This document shows, piece by piece, positions 9,889-19,931 of a stretch of DNA of 64,000 bases. The stretch is taken from contig JBCDAU010000009.1 in assembly GCA_039185015.1 (NCBI GenBank), positions 1-64,000 on the forward strand, in the 5' to 3' direction. Made by a program: the position numbers and the translations under genes. Position 1 is the stretch's first letter. Every line of letters begins with the position of its first letter. This DNA comes from JBCBSZ01 sp039185015. Lineage in GTDB: Bacteria > Actinomycetota > Acidimicrobiia > Acidimicrobiales > Poriferisodalaceae. The notes under the pieces were generated by a model. That model ran no database searches. It had not been told where the DNA came from and saw only the letters and a program-made list of their open reading frames with translations.

Positions 9889-12800
9889 TCAGGGGGTGAC
9901 CCGCAAGATGTCCGTGGGTGGGGAGACGTTGCCGGCGGCGTCCTGGGAGCGGACCTGGTAGCGGTACTGGGTCCCGGCCACGACCGTGTCGTCGGTGAAC
10001 GACGTGACGTCACCACCGGCGACGTAGGCGAAGAACACGAAGTCGCGGTGGACCAGGTAGCCGGTGACGCCCACGTCGTCGGTGGCCTCGTCCCAGGTGA
10101 TCACCACATCGCCGCCCTGCACGACGGCCGCCGCGTTCGGTGGCGTCTGCGGCGGCGTGATGTCGGGCGTGCCGTCGTCGACGGTGATGCGGGCGATGGG
10201 GCTCGGCGCCGAGAAGCTCCCGTCGGCGGCCTGGGCCCGCACCTGGTACCGGTAGGTCTCACCCTGCACGACGGTGTCGTCGACCCACGAGGACTCGGTG
10301 AAGGGCACCCACTTCAGGAACACGAAGTCGCGGTGGATCAGGTAGCCGGTCGCATCCTCGACCTGCCCCCACTGGATCGAGACCTCGTCGACACCATTGG
10401 TGTCGACGACGACGTCCGGCGGTGTGCCGAAGGGCGGGAGGCCGCCGTCGTCGAACACCGTGATCGACTGGATCGGCGACGGCGACGAGAAGTCGCCGTT
10501 CGAGACCTGTGAGCGGAGCTGGTACCGGTACGTCTCGCCCTGCACGACCGTCGTGTCGGTGAAGCTCAGCGTGCCCGCCGGGACCCACTGCAGGAACACG
10601 AAGTCGCGGTGGATCAGGTAGCCCGACACGCCGGGGACCGGGTCCCACGACAGCGTCACCTCGTCGACCCCGTTGGTCGTCACCACGATGTTGTCGGGTG
10701 CGACCAGCACGGCCTCCTCGATCGTCCACGTGAACGCGACGTCGATGGTGTCGCCCTCGTCGTCCTGCACCGTGACGACGACGGGGGCGGCGACCACAGC
10801 CGTGGTGGGCGTGCCGGAGATCAGCCCGCTCGAAGCGTTGATCGAGAGCCCGGCCGGGAGGCCGACGGCGCTGAAGCCGACGTTGCCCCCGTCGGGATCG
10901 GAGGAGGGGATCTGCAGCTGCACCGGCTGGAACGCCGGGGAGGTCTGCGGACCGACCGGGTCGGCGATCGGCGGGATGCTCGTGACGTCACTGAGGCCGA
11001 GGGCCACGTCGGTGACGTGGGAGAGCAGGTTGCCGAGGAGGGCGACGCCGGTCTGGCTCTGGAGCACGCTCCGGGTCGAGAGCGCCACGACATAGCCGTC
11101 GCCGTAGGGGCCGAGCACGACCGTCGGCTGACCGGCCGAGTTGCGGAACAGGGTGAGCCAGTTGCCCGGCACGTCGGCCGGGTCGAACTGTCGACCGCTG
11201 AAGCCCGTGAGGCTGACCGGGCCGTACACACCGTCGAGGATCGGATGGTCGCTGTTGGCGGCGACGGCGGTCATGGATCCGCCGAGGCTCGAGCCGACCA
11301 GCGGCAGACCGAAGCGGTCGAGCACGGTGTCGTTGCCCGTCGAGGTCGCATAGGCGACCATCACGCCGCCGTCCGACACCCAGTTCTCGAGCACGTTCAG
11401 CTCGGAGCTGGAGTACTGGTTGCCGGAGGTCGGCGGCATCCACATGAGATCGACGCCGACGAGGTCGCTCGCCGAGAGGTTCGTCTCGTGGTCGAGCAGC
11501 GTCGTCGAGTTCACCGGGACGAACCCCTGGGGCCCGAACATGGCCGGGTCGTTGAGCTGTCCGCGGACCCATCGGCCGGCGTTGGTGTCGAATACGTCCC
11601 AGCTGTTGTTCGACGGCTGGCCCGTGCCGACCACGAAGTCGTCGAGGGCGGCGACGCGCAGGCCGGCGTTGGTCGAGTCGCTCCCGGACGCCCCCGAACC
11701 GTTCACCTCGATCTGATAGTCGCCGGCCGGGAGGACGGGCAGCTGGTAGCGGGCCTCGACGGCGCGAGTTCCGGCGCCGGTGATGGTCGCCGGCAGCGGG
11801 TTGGCGTTGCCCGTGAAGGTGCCGTTGGCCTGGAGGTACTGGCCACCGGCGTCGCGAACGCGCAGCTCGATCGTGTTGGCGGCCGCCGGATCCGTGACGC
11901 GGGCCCGGATCTCCACGGCCTGGTCGTCGCCGACCACCGAGGAGAACGGTCGGGTGATCTCGGCGGTGGTGCCGTCGAGCGGGCAGTGGCGGGAGAAGCC
12001 GTCGACGTTGCCGGTGAAGTCGCCGCCGAGCCAGAGGCAGCCGTTGGTGTCGCCGGCGGCACCGTACGGGCCCTCGTTCCACGAGTAGAGGCTCGGGAAC
12101 CAGTCGATGCGCTCGCCGTCGGTCCGGTAGGCGTGCACCGGTCGGTTGGCGACGTTGATGTCCTCGGGGATCTCCGAGGAGTGGTGACCGGCCCGGCAGT
12201 GGCAGCCGGCCACGATCTGGCCGTCGACCACGGCGACGAACTGGTAATCGCCGCCGGTGCCGGTGGAGGTGTAGTTGCCGATGACCGGGTCGATCGTGCC
12301 GGGCTGGCCGCTCGTGATGTAGAAGCCCTGCCGGTTGTAGGTGTCGGCGTCGATCCGCTGCAGCATGTGCTGCGTGCCGCCGATCCAGACGTTGTCGTCG
12401 AGGACGCCGACGCCGTACTGGTTGTTGGCGCCCATGTTGTTGAAGGCGAACTGCGAGAACGGCATCACCGAGGCGTCGACGATGCTGACCGCCGCCGCGG
12501 CACGGGTGTCGGCTGCCCCGTCGACGGACAGGAAGGTGCCGACGATGTGCACGACGCCGCTCGACGGGTCGGGGGCGAGGTCGAAGACGCCACCGCCCTG
12601 GATGACGGGCCGCCAGGCCCCCTGGAGCCGACCGTTGCTCAGGTTCACCCGGCCGACGCGGAAGGCGCCGTGGGCGAACTGGTCGTCGACGATGCGGTTG
12701 AAGTCGCCACCGAGGTAGATCGTCGAGCCGTCGACGGCGACGGTCCGGACCGTCGACTCGAAGGTGCTGCCGACGTTGTCCACCGTGGTGACGAAGGTCG

Positions 12801-13296
12801 GGTCGATGTCACCGTTGGTGTCGAGGAGCACGATGCCGGTGCGCGCCACGCCATTGACCGTGTCGAACTCGCCACCGACCAGCAGCCGCCCGTCGTCGGT
12901 GGCCGCGAGGTCCCAGACCACGTCGTCGATGGTCGGCTGGAAGCTCGGGATCCAGTCGCCGGTGTCGACGTCGAACGCCGCGAGGTACGGCTGGTCGTGC
13001 ACCGTGCCGTTCGTCTCGCGGACCTGGGTGAAGGCACCGGCGACGTACATGACGTCGCCGATCTGCGCGAAGCCCCGGACCCGCCAGTTCTGCGAGGCCG
13101 CCGACGACTGGGTGAAGCCGATCACGCCGTCGCTGACCTCGGGTTCGGGGTCGAGGGTCTCGATGACGACCGGGGTGTCGGCCTGGGCCCGCGCCGGACC
13201 GGCGAAGGCGGCGATCGCGACGGCGATGGCGACGGCGGCGAGGAGAGCGGCGAGGACGACGAACGACCGCCCGGCCGCGCGAGGGAGGATCAACAT
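9889..13296 (-). CDS. Large secreted beta-propeller / FN3 protein
   Basis: 1135 residues, exported by an N-terminal signal peptide that ends near ARAQA. The first 400 residues have repeated blades such as DVMYVAGAFTQV and GRLLVGGEFDTVNG, of the delta-60/DUF5122 propeller type. A beta-rich region follows, then a ThuA/amidotransferase-like segment (LNVLENWVSDGGVMVAY) and a putative Ig-like domain (GLPAGLSINASSGLISGTPT). At the end are three FN3-like units, each holding GYL(I/V)HRDFVF. Their DNA is nearly identical over 32 bp (10031-10062, 10316-10347, 10592-10623). ATG 13296 has GGAG upstream inside the palindrome CCACTCCGAGTGG (13300-13312). The role is probably adhesion or surface binding; no enzyme active site is evident. 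Confidence 0.82.
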   Translation of the reverse strand: MLILPRAAGRSFVVLAALLAAVAIAVAIAAFAGPARAQADTPVVIETLDPEPEVSDGVIGFTQSSAASQNWRVRGFAQIGDVMYVAGAFTQVRETNGTVHDQPYLAAFDVDTGDWIPSFQPTIDDVVWDLAATDDGRLLVGGEFDTVNGVARTGIVLLDTNGDIDPTFVTTVDNVGSTFESTVRTVAVDGSTIYLGGDFNRIVDDQFAHGAFRVGRVNLSNGRLQGAWRPVIQGGGVFDLAPDPSSGVVHIVGTFLSVDGAADTRAAAAVSIVDASVMPFSQFAFNNMGANNQYGVGVLDDNVWIGGTQHMLQRIDADTYNRQGFYITSGQPGTIDPVIGNYTSTGTGGDYQFVAVVDGQIVAGCHCRAGHHSSEIPEDINVANRPVHAYRTDGERIDWFPSLYSWNEGPYGAAGDTNGCLWLGGDFTGNVDGFSRHCPLDGTTAEITRPFSSVVGDDQAVEIRARVTDPAAANTIELRVRDAGGQYLQANGTFTGNANPLPATITGAGTRAVEARYQLPVLPAGDYQIEVNGSGASGSDSTNAGLRVAALDDFVVGTGQPSNNSWDVFDTNAGRWVRGQLNDPAMFGPQGFVPVNSTTLLDHETNLSASDLVGVDLMWMPPTSGNQYSSSELNVLENWVSDGGVMVAYATSTGNDTVLDRFGLPLVGSSLGGSMTAVAANSDHPILDGVYGPVSLTGFSGRQFDPADVPGNWLTLFRNSAGQPTVVLGPYGDGYVVALSTRSVLQSQTGVALLGNLLSHVTDVALGLSDVTSIPPIADPVGPQTSPAFQPVQLQIPSSDPDGGNVGFSAVGLPAGLSINASSGLISGTPTTAVVAAPVVVTVQDDEGDTIDVAFTWTIEEAVLVAPDNIVVTTNGVDEVTLSWDPVPGVSGYLIHRDFVFLQWVPAGTLSFTDTTVVQGETYRYQLRSQVSNGDFSSPSPIQSITVFDDGGLPPFGTPPDVVVDTNGVDEVSIQWGQVEDATGYLIHRDFVFLKWVPFTESSWVDDTVVQGETYRYQVRAQAADGSFSAPSPIARITVDDGTPDITPPQTPPNAAAVVQGGDVVITWDEATDDVGVTGYLVHRDFVFFAYVAGGDVTSFTDDTVVAGTQYRYQVRSQDAAGNVSPPTDILRVTP
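10031..10623 (-). repeat. Three near-identical 32-bp segments inside FN3 units
   Basis: The segment that encodes the GYLIHRDFVF stretch recurs at 10031-10062, 10316-10347 and 10592-10623. The last two are identical over 32 bp and the first differs at a few positions. The surrounding FN3 units are more diverged in DNA. The repeats are coding and in frame. Confidence 0.85.
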
Positions 13297-13433
13297 GTTC
13301 CACTCCGAGTGGTGTGCGCGACCACAGAACGTAGTCGTCGGTCCCGGACGCAGGCCAGCCGACGGGTGCCACGCACGGAGGTCGAGCGGACCGTCGGCGC
13401 CGCACCCGGTGCCGGTCGGGCCCGTCCGTTCGC

Positions 13434-14183
13434 TCAGCCGCGCAACCAGTCGTCGAGGATCCCGGCCACCGCCGACGGCTGCGTGAGCTGTGGGGCGTGT
13501 CCGGTTCCGATCTCGACCACGGAGAGAGCCGGCACCCCCTCGCACATGTGCCGCTGCGCCTCGGGAAGCACCGACCGGTCATCGGTGGCGAGCAGGTACA
13601 GCTTCGGCAGCTCGGCGAAGTCGGGGCCGGCGACCGTGGAGAGCCGGGCACCCGAGACCGGCTGGGGCGTGAGCCGCTGGGCCACCCCGTTCGCGACCTC
13701 GGGGGCGGCGTCCTGGAAGAAGTGCTCGACCGCGGCCACCGGCGCGACCGTCGTGACGAGGCCGTCCTCCGACGGCACGATGTGGGGCCCGACACCGATG
13801 GGGAGGTCCTCCGGCTCGGCGATCGCCGCCTCGACGGCGTCGAACAACCGGCCGTCGGGGAGCAGGAACCCGGCGATCCACACGCCGTGCGAGACCCGTT
13901 CCGGGCGAAGGGCTGCTCCGAGCGTCACGAGCATCCCGCCGCCGGAGTGACCGACGAGCACGACCGGGCCCGGTGCGGCGTCGATGGCGTCGGTGATGCA
14001 CCGCTCGAAGTCAGCGACCGTGGCCTCCTCCGGACGGATCGGGTGGAAGCCGTCGCCGGGCAGCGCCAGCGGCTCGGCCTCCCAGCCGAGCTCGGCGAGA
14101 GGCTCCAGCAGTCCGTCCCAGACCCAGGGCCCGGCCCAGGCGCCGTGGATGAGGACGAGCCGGGGGCGGTCGTCGTCGCTCAT
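13434..14183 (-). CDS. Alpha/beta hydrolase
   Basis: 249 residues with the alpha/beta hydrolase plan: oxyanion HGAW near the N-terminus (LVLIHGAWAGPWVW), nucleophile elbow GHSGGG, and a late catalytic His in IGTGHAP. It resembles the small esterase/lyase-like group that includes plant methylesterases. The substrate is unknown. ATG 14183 overlaps the stop of the upstream oxygenase by 4 nt (ATGA), so the two proteins are translationally coupled and may act on related small molecules. The 137-bp gap downstream holds the start region of the secreted FN3 gene. Confidence 0.88.
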   Translation of the reverse strand: MSDDDRPRLVLIHGAWAGPWVWDGLLEPLAELGWEAEPLALPGDGFHPIRPEEATVADFERCITDAIDAAPGPVVLVGHSGGGMLVTLGAALRPERVSHGVWIAGFLLPDGRLFDAVEAAIAEPEDLPIGVGPHIVPSEDGLVTTVAPVAAVEHFFQDAAPEVANGVAQRLTPQPVSGARLSTVAGPDFAELPKLYLLATDDRSVLPEAQRHMCEGVPALSVVEIGTGHAPQLTQPSAVAGILDDWLRG

Positions 14184-15127
14184 GCGTCGTAGGTCCTCGC
14201 GTACATCGCCTTCATGTGGTCCTGGACACGGATCGGCGGGTACCTCGGCTCCTCCCCCGGCTCGAGGCACGTCTCGATGCAGCTCACGACGTGATCGGGG
14301 TTGCCCGTGTAGAAGAACGGCAGCGAGTACCGGTCCCGACCGGAGTGGTTCGTCACGACCCGGTGGCGCGTCGAGCGATAGCGGTCGTTGGTCCAGCGGG
14401 AGATCATGTCACCGAGGTTCACGACGTACGCGCCCTTCGTCGGCGGCACCTCGACCCACCGACCGAGCTCGGGATCGTCGACCTCGAGACCACCCACGTC
14501 GTCCTGGAGGAGCATGGTGATGCCACCGAAATCGGTGTGCGCGCCGGCGCCGGGGCCCGGGTCCTCGCCGTCGCCGACGGGCGGGTAGTGCAGCGGCCGG
14601 AGCGTCATCATCGGATCCCGGACGAACGCGTCGAAGTGGTCCTCGTCGAGATCCAGCGAGAGGGCGAGCCCACGCATGATGCCCTCGACGTTGGTGCGCA
14701 GCGCGGCCATCGTGGCGACCATGACGGGCCGGAAGGACGGCAGGTCCGACGGCCACACGTTCGCCCCGGCGTTGAACGTCCCGGCGAGCACGCGCGGGTC
14801 ATCCTCGCGGAGGTCGTCGCCGAGGTAGAACCCCTCCTTCTGGTCGGGGGCCGCACCGGGTTCCAGCGTCTGGTCGCCGACGGGCTCGTAGCCGCGGTTG
14901 GCCGGGCTCTGCTCCTTGTGGAGCGCGAGCTTCGTCTCGATCGGGAGGGCGAAGAAGGCCCGGGTCTGCTCGAGCGAGGCGTCCATCAACCCCTGGGGGA
15001 TGCCGTGGCCGACGCAGGCGAAGAAGCCCTTGGTCGAACAGGCTTCGTAGAGGGCTCGACCGACGGCCGCTCGATCGGCGGCGTTCGAGGACGCCAGGCC
15101 GGAGATGTCGATCACGGGCAGGGACAT
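14180..15127 (-). CDS. 2-oxoglutarate/Fe(II) oxygenase, isopenicillin N synthase family
   Basis: 315 residues. The N-terminal non-haem dioxygenase domain begins LPVIDISGL. The core has the iron ligands H197, D199 (AHTDFGG) and H255 (STRHRV), with R266-Y-S268 for the 2-oxoglutarate carboxylate. The family hydroxylates, desaturates or cyclises small molecules; the actual substrate is unknown. It begins at ATG 15127, with TAGGTT (15039-15044 counted on the minus strand as 15139-15144) 11 nt upstream and no clear SD, so the leader is very short. It is coupled to the downstream hydrolase by a 4-nt overlap. Confidence 0.93.
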   Translation of the reverse strand: MSLPVIDISGLASSNAADRAAVGRALYEACSTKGFFACVGHGIPQGLMDASLEQTRAFFALPIETKLALHKEQSPANRGYEPVGDQTLEPGAAPDQKEGFYLGDDLREDDPRVLAGTFNAGANVWPSDLPSFRPVMVATMAALRTNVEGIMRGLALSLDLDEDHFDAFVRDPMMTLRPLHYPPVGDGEDPGPGAGAHTDFGGITMLLQDDVGGLEVDDPELGRWVEVPPTKGAYVVNLGDMISRWTNDRYRSTRHRVVTNHSGRDRYSLPFFYTGNPDHVVSCIETCLEPGEEPRYPPIRVQDHMKAMYARTYDA

Positions 15128-15212
15128 GACGGTTGGCGAACCTAGAGCGTCGAGCGGTTTCCCTGCCGAGAAGACTCTCTGACCCGGATCTGTCTCACGC
15201 TCGGCGAGGGCT

Positions 15213-15434
15213 CTACGCCAGCGCGGCGCGAGCGTCCTTCATGAGCAGAGCGAGGTGGACCGGATCGGTCGGGCTCTGTTCCAGATCCGGCAGGACGTGG
15301 GCGTACCAGCCACGAGCCTCGTCGCTGTCTGCGTGGATCAGCAGCGCTCGCGAACCGATCTCGTCGCTGACCGCCACCGCCCGGGAGATGACGTCGAGGA
15401 GCGACGCGCTGCCGAGCCGCACGGATGTTCGCAA
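15213..15434 (-). pseudogene. Truncated GNAT acetyltransferase (TacT-like), 3' fragment
   Basis: About 73 codons whose product resembles the C-terminal half of the short GNAT toxins of TacAT type. It shows LGSASLLDVISRAV, then IGSRALLIHADSDEAR and the typical ending SPTDPVHLALLMKDAR. A full toxin is about 160 residues. The N-terminal half, including the first acetyl-CoA-binding strands, is missing. In-frame sequence upstream runs into a stop within the 3' end of the lipoprotein gene. The only start is a poor TTG. No antitoxin gene is next to it. It is probably a relic cut by insertion of the two lipoprotein genes. The family call rests on pattern recognition only. Confidence 0.6.
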
Positions 15435-15440
15435 CCCAGA

Positions 15441-16160
15441 TCAGCGCTCGCCCCACTCGACGCCGATGTGGGCCCGCCACGTTTCCTCGTCGACCGGTTC
15501 GAGCAGTCGAGCGATCTCGCCGATGGCATGGCCATCCAACCCGCTGATCCGAACGGACCACCCGGGGGCGATGTCTCGATAGATCGCCTCGTCGATCATC
15601 CCCTCGGGCACAGAGGCATGAGCGACCTCCGCAGCGGTGTCGGTGAACGCCTGCACGACCGTCGATCTGCCGGCCCAGTCGTAGGCCACCGACCATCGGA
15701 CCGGATCGAGCCCCGAGGGCGGCGTCGCCAGGTCGGGCGGGAACGAGACGTCGGCAACGATCCACGAGGGATGGTCGATGGCGACAAAGGGCTGGCCGTC
15801 CCAGAACCGACCGTCGGCAGCGACCTCACCGGTCACGTCGTCGATCACCAGCCGCCCCGCGATCGGCTCGCTCAGCTCGATCACCTCGGTCGTCGCGCAG
15901 AGGAACGGCGTGTTGGAGACCAGGCGCACCTCGACACGAAGCCGATCGGGCGTCGACTCGACCACCGACCAGTCGACGGTGCCCCTGCAGCCACTCGACA
16001 CGACCAGATGACGGTCGCCCCAGATCGGAGCGCTGACGATCGAGATCGGTGTTCCCTCGAGCGGTTCGAGAGCGGGCTCGGGGTTCGACGAGCACGCAGA
16101 GATGACCAGCAGCGACCCGACGGCTGCGCCGAGTAGGCCAGCCGCGGCACGGTGACTCAT
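15441..16160 (-). CDS. Lipoprotein, tandem paralog 2
   Basis: 239 residues with a lipoprotein signal peptide ending LLVISAC (lipid-modified C23). I do not recognise the domain. It is a diverged copy of the gene immediately upstream: both share PIAGRL(V/I), GDGRFW/ADGRFW, FTDTAAEVA, APGWSVRI and the identical C-terminus GVEWGER. ATG 16160 overlaps the upstream stop by 4 nt. The protein is probably surface exposed on the membrane. Its 3' end directly borders the truncated GNAT fragment, 6 bp away. Confidence 0.8.
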   Translation of the reverse strand: MSHRAAAGLLGAAVGSLLVISACSSNPEPALEPLEGTPISIVSAPIWGDRHLVVSSGCRGTVDWSVVESTPDRLRVEVRLVSNTPFLCATTEVIELSEPIAGRLVIDDVTGEVAADGRFWDGQPFVAIDHPSWIVADVSFPPDLATPPSGLDPVRWSVAYDWAGRSTVVQAFTDTAAEVAHASVPEGMIDEAIYRDIAPGWSVRISGLDGHAIGEIARLLEPVDEETWRAHIGVEWGER

Positions 16161-16864
16161 CGCTCGCCCCACTCGACGCCGACGTGGTCCCGCCACTGGG
16201 CATCGGTGACGTCGACGAGGAGATCGACGACCTCGGCTGCCGCTGACGGGTCGCTCGATCGGATGCGAACGGACCATCCCGGCGCCGTGTCGACGTGGAG
16301 GCCCGGATCGGCGTCCGGATCGGTGAACGCGACCTCGGCTGCGGTGTCGGTGAACGACTCCACCACCACCTCGACCCCTGCCCGCTCGTAGGTCACCGCC
16401 CACCGCATCGGATCCAACGGCTCCGGCGTCGCCGGCAAGTCCGGCTCGAATCCGATGTCGGCGACCGACCAGCTCCCATCCTCGACAGCGACGAGCGGCA
16501 TGCCGTTCCAGAAGCGACCGTCGCCGATGACCTCGCCGCTCGCGCCGTCGAGTATCAGCCGCCCCGCGATCGGCTCGTCGAACTCGACGCGTTCAAGAAA
16601 GGCAGCCGCACAGTCAAGCTCCGGCCACGTGCCGGTCGAGGTGAGCGTGATCGCCCGGTCCGTCGCCTCGGTCACATCGATGACGGCATCAGCAGGCTTG
16701 CTGCACCAGGCGTTCGCCCACACCGAGGTCGGGCCAATGACCGAGACGCCCGATATCGGCCGGGCCGTCGGACCGATCTCCGGCGTCGTCGAGCTCGGGT
16801 CCGACGACGAGCACGCGCCCACGACTGCGACCGCCAGCATCCACCACCAACCCCGCTTGCCCAC
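16157..16864 (-). CDS. Lipoprotein, tandem paralog 1
   Basis: 235 residues with a short signal peptide (MGKRGWWWMLAVAVV) and lipobox VVGAC, giving lipidated C18. Two further cysteines lie in the mature part. The function is unknown. It shares block-wise similarity and an identical GVEWGER end with the next gene, to which it is coupled by an ATGA overlap. GTG 16864 is the only start that keeps the basic n-region of the signal peptide. The first 24 bp of the last block are almost the same DNA in both genes (15441-15464 and 16157-16180), so the pair arose by tandem duplication. Confidence 0.8.
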   Translation of the reverse strand: MGKRGWWWMLAVAVVGACSSSDPSSTTPEIGPTARPISGVSVIGPTSVWANAWCSKPADAVIDVTEATDRAITLTSTGTWPELDCAAAFLERVEFDEPIAGRLILDGASGEVIGDGRFWNGMPLVAVEDGSWSVADIGFEPDLPATPEPLDPMRWAVTYERAGVEVVVESFTDTAAEVAFTDPDADPGLHVDTAPGWSVRIRSSDPSAAAEVVDLLVDVTDAQWRDHVGVEWGER

Positions 16865-16925
16865 GGGTCCAGCCTGGCGTCCGGGAGAGCCAGTGTCCGG
16901 TCGGGTGGAGCCACCCTCGGCGGCG

Positions 16926-16998
16926 AGCCCGGGACGGGACTTGAACCCGTAACCCCTCGCTTACAAGGCGAGTGCTCTACCAATTGAGCTACCCGGGC
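16926..16998 (-). tRNA. tRNA-Thr (anticodon TGT)
   Basis: Minus-strand cloverleaf: acceptor GCCCGGG/CCCGGGC, D arm AGCTCAATTGGTAGAGC, anticodon stem CTCGC/GCGAG with loop CTTGTAA (anticodon TGT, codons ACA/ACG), and T arm GGGTTCAAGTCCC. The discriminator is T, and no CCA is encoded. It lies alone between the lipoprotein gene and typA, without integrase or att-like duplications. Confidence 0.96.
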
Positions 16999-17081
16999 GC
17001 CGGCCCGAACGAGGCTACCGGTACGCTCCGTAGCGCTGTGGTCCCCCGCCCGGCATCCCCCTCCTTCGGAGTTACCCCCTC

Positions 17082-18914
<1,833 letters not shown>

Positions 18915-18953
18915 TCCCCCCCAACCCCACCACCGTTGGTCATCGACGGCGGA

Positions 18954-19040
18954 GCACGGCGGGTGGCGCCGCAGCGGGGTCCCCACGCCCGCAGCCGAAG
19001 GCGAGGACGAGGGGTGCGGCGGTGACAGGACCCGCCGTGC
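18954..19040. terminator. Long-range inverted repeat between convergent typA and rlmB
   Basis: GCACGGCGGG (18954-18963) is matched by CCCGCCGTGC (19031-19040), a perfect 10-bp stem closing a 67-nt loop. On the minus strand the interior holds GTCCTCGCC...GGCTGCGGGCG, similar to the boxes in the R3/R4 repeats, so this may be a further member of that family placed after rlmB. A bidirectional terminator role is plausible. Confidence 0.45.
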
Positions 19041-19046
19041 GGGCAC

Positions 19047-19916
19047 TCAAGAGCGGGCTCGCACCACCTCGTACAGGGCGAGCGCGCCAGCCGCGGCCAC
19101 GTTGAGCGACTCGAGCTCGCCGAGGATCGGGATCGAGACCAGCTGATCGCAGCGCTCGCGCACCAGCCGAGAGACGCCCTTGCCCTCCGCGCCGAGCACG
19201 AGCGCGACCGGCTCGTCGGCGACCTTCAGGTCGAAGAGGCGGTCCTTGGCCGGGCCGTGCAGCCCGATCCGCCAGACCTTCCGCTCCCCGAGCAGCTGGA
19301 GCGCCGCAGGGAGCCCGCCGACCTGGGCGATGCGGAGGTGCTCGATGGCACCGGCAGCCGCCTTGGCGACCGTCGGCGTGACCCGTGCCGCCCGATGACG
19401 AGGCATCACGACGCCGCTCACACCGGCTCCCTCGGCCGTGCGCAGGATCGCACCGAGGTTGCCGGGATCGGTGATGCCGTCGAGCACGAGGAGGAACGGG
19501 GTGCCCGATCCCTCCAGGAGGTCCTCGATCTCGACGGGCTTGAGCGGCGCGGCCAGCGCCAACACGCCCTGGGGCGCCTCGGAGATCGCCTCGGCGTCGA
19601 GGCGCCGCTTCGAGACCTCGGTGACCTTGATGCGGCGGTCGTAGGCGATGTCGACGATCTCGGCGACGATGGGCGAGTCGTCCATGTCGGTCGCGACCAT
19701 CACCTCGTGGACGTGACGACGTCCCACCGCGAGGAGCTCACGCACCGCATTGCGCCCCTCGACCTGGTCGCCGCCGAGGCCCGGGGCGGGGCGCCGACGA
19801 GGTGGACCGTCACGGTGATCGGCCGGCCCACGGCGATTGCCGGGACGCTGGCCGCCACGGCGACCGGGGTTGGCTCCCTTGCGACCTCGTGCTGGGCGAC
19901 GGCTCACGCCGCCCAT
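19047..19916 (-). CDS. rlmB: 23S rRNA (guanosine-2'-O-)methyltransferase, RlmB/TrmH (SpoU) family
   Basis: 289 residues. An Arg/Pro/Gly-rich extension of about 45 residues precedes a small substrate-binding domain (GRNAVRELLAVGRRHVHEV) and the knotted SPOUT methyltransferase domain. The latter has LDGITDPGNLGAILRTAEGAG, LVLGAEGKGVSRL and SIPILGELESLNVAAAGA. It methylates a ribose in 23S rRNA using S-adenosylmethionine. ATG 19916 lies 15 bp after the PIN-TRAM gene stop, so the two are one transcript. The basic extension is usual in actinobacterial members; a GTG three codons in is an alternative start. Confidence 0.92.
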   Translation of the reverse strand: MGGVSRRPARGRKGANPGRRGGQRPGNRRGPADHRDGPPRRRPAPGLGGDQVEGRNAVRELLAVGRRHVHEVMVATDMDDSPIVAEIVDIAYDRRIKVTEVSKRRLDAEAISEAPQGVLALAAPLKPVEIEDLLEGSGTPFLLVLDGITDPGNLGAILRTAEGAGVSGVVMPRHRAARVTPTVAKAAAGAIEHLRIAQVGGLPAALQLLGERKVWRIGLHGPAKDRLFDLKVADEPVALVLGAEGKGVSRLVRERCDQLVSIPILGELESLNVAAAGALALYEVVRARS

Positions 19917-19931
19917 GCTGACACGGTCGGG

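Noticed and set aside
10031..10623. Regularly spaced repeats that could suggest a CRISPR array
   Set aside because: The 32-bp repeats are about 280 bp apart, in frame, and encode a conserved FN3 motif.
10609..13950. A 1113-codon open frame on the plus strand
   Set aside because: It lies antisense to the secreted propeller/FN3 gene, encodes a low-complexity Asp/Val/Gly/Arg-rich product with no domain, and is the usual by-product of high GC codon use.
16926..16998. tRNA-Thr as an integration site of a mobile island
   Set aside because: No integrase, no duplicated tRNA end and no compositional break are seen on either side; the same holds for the tRNA at 43863-43934.
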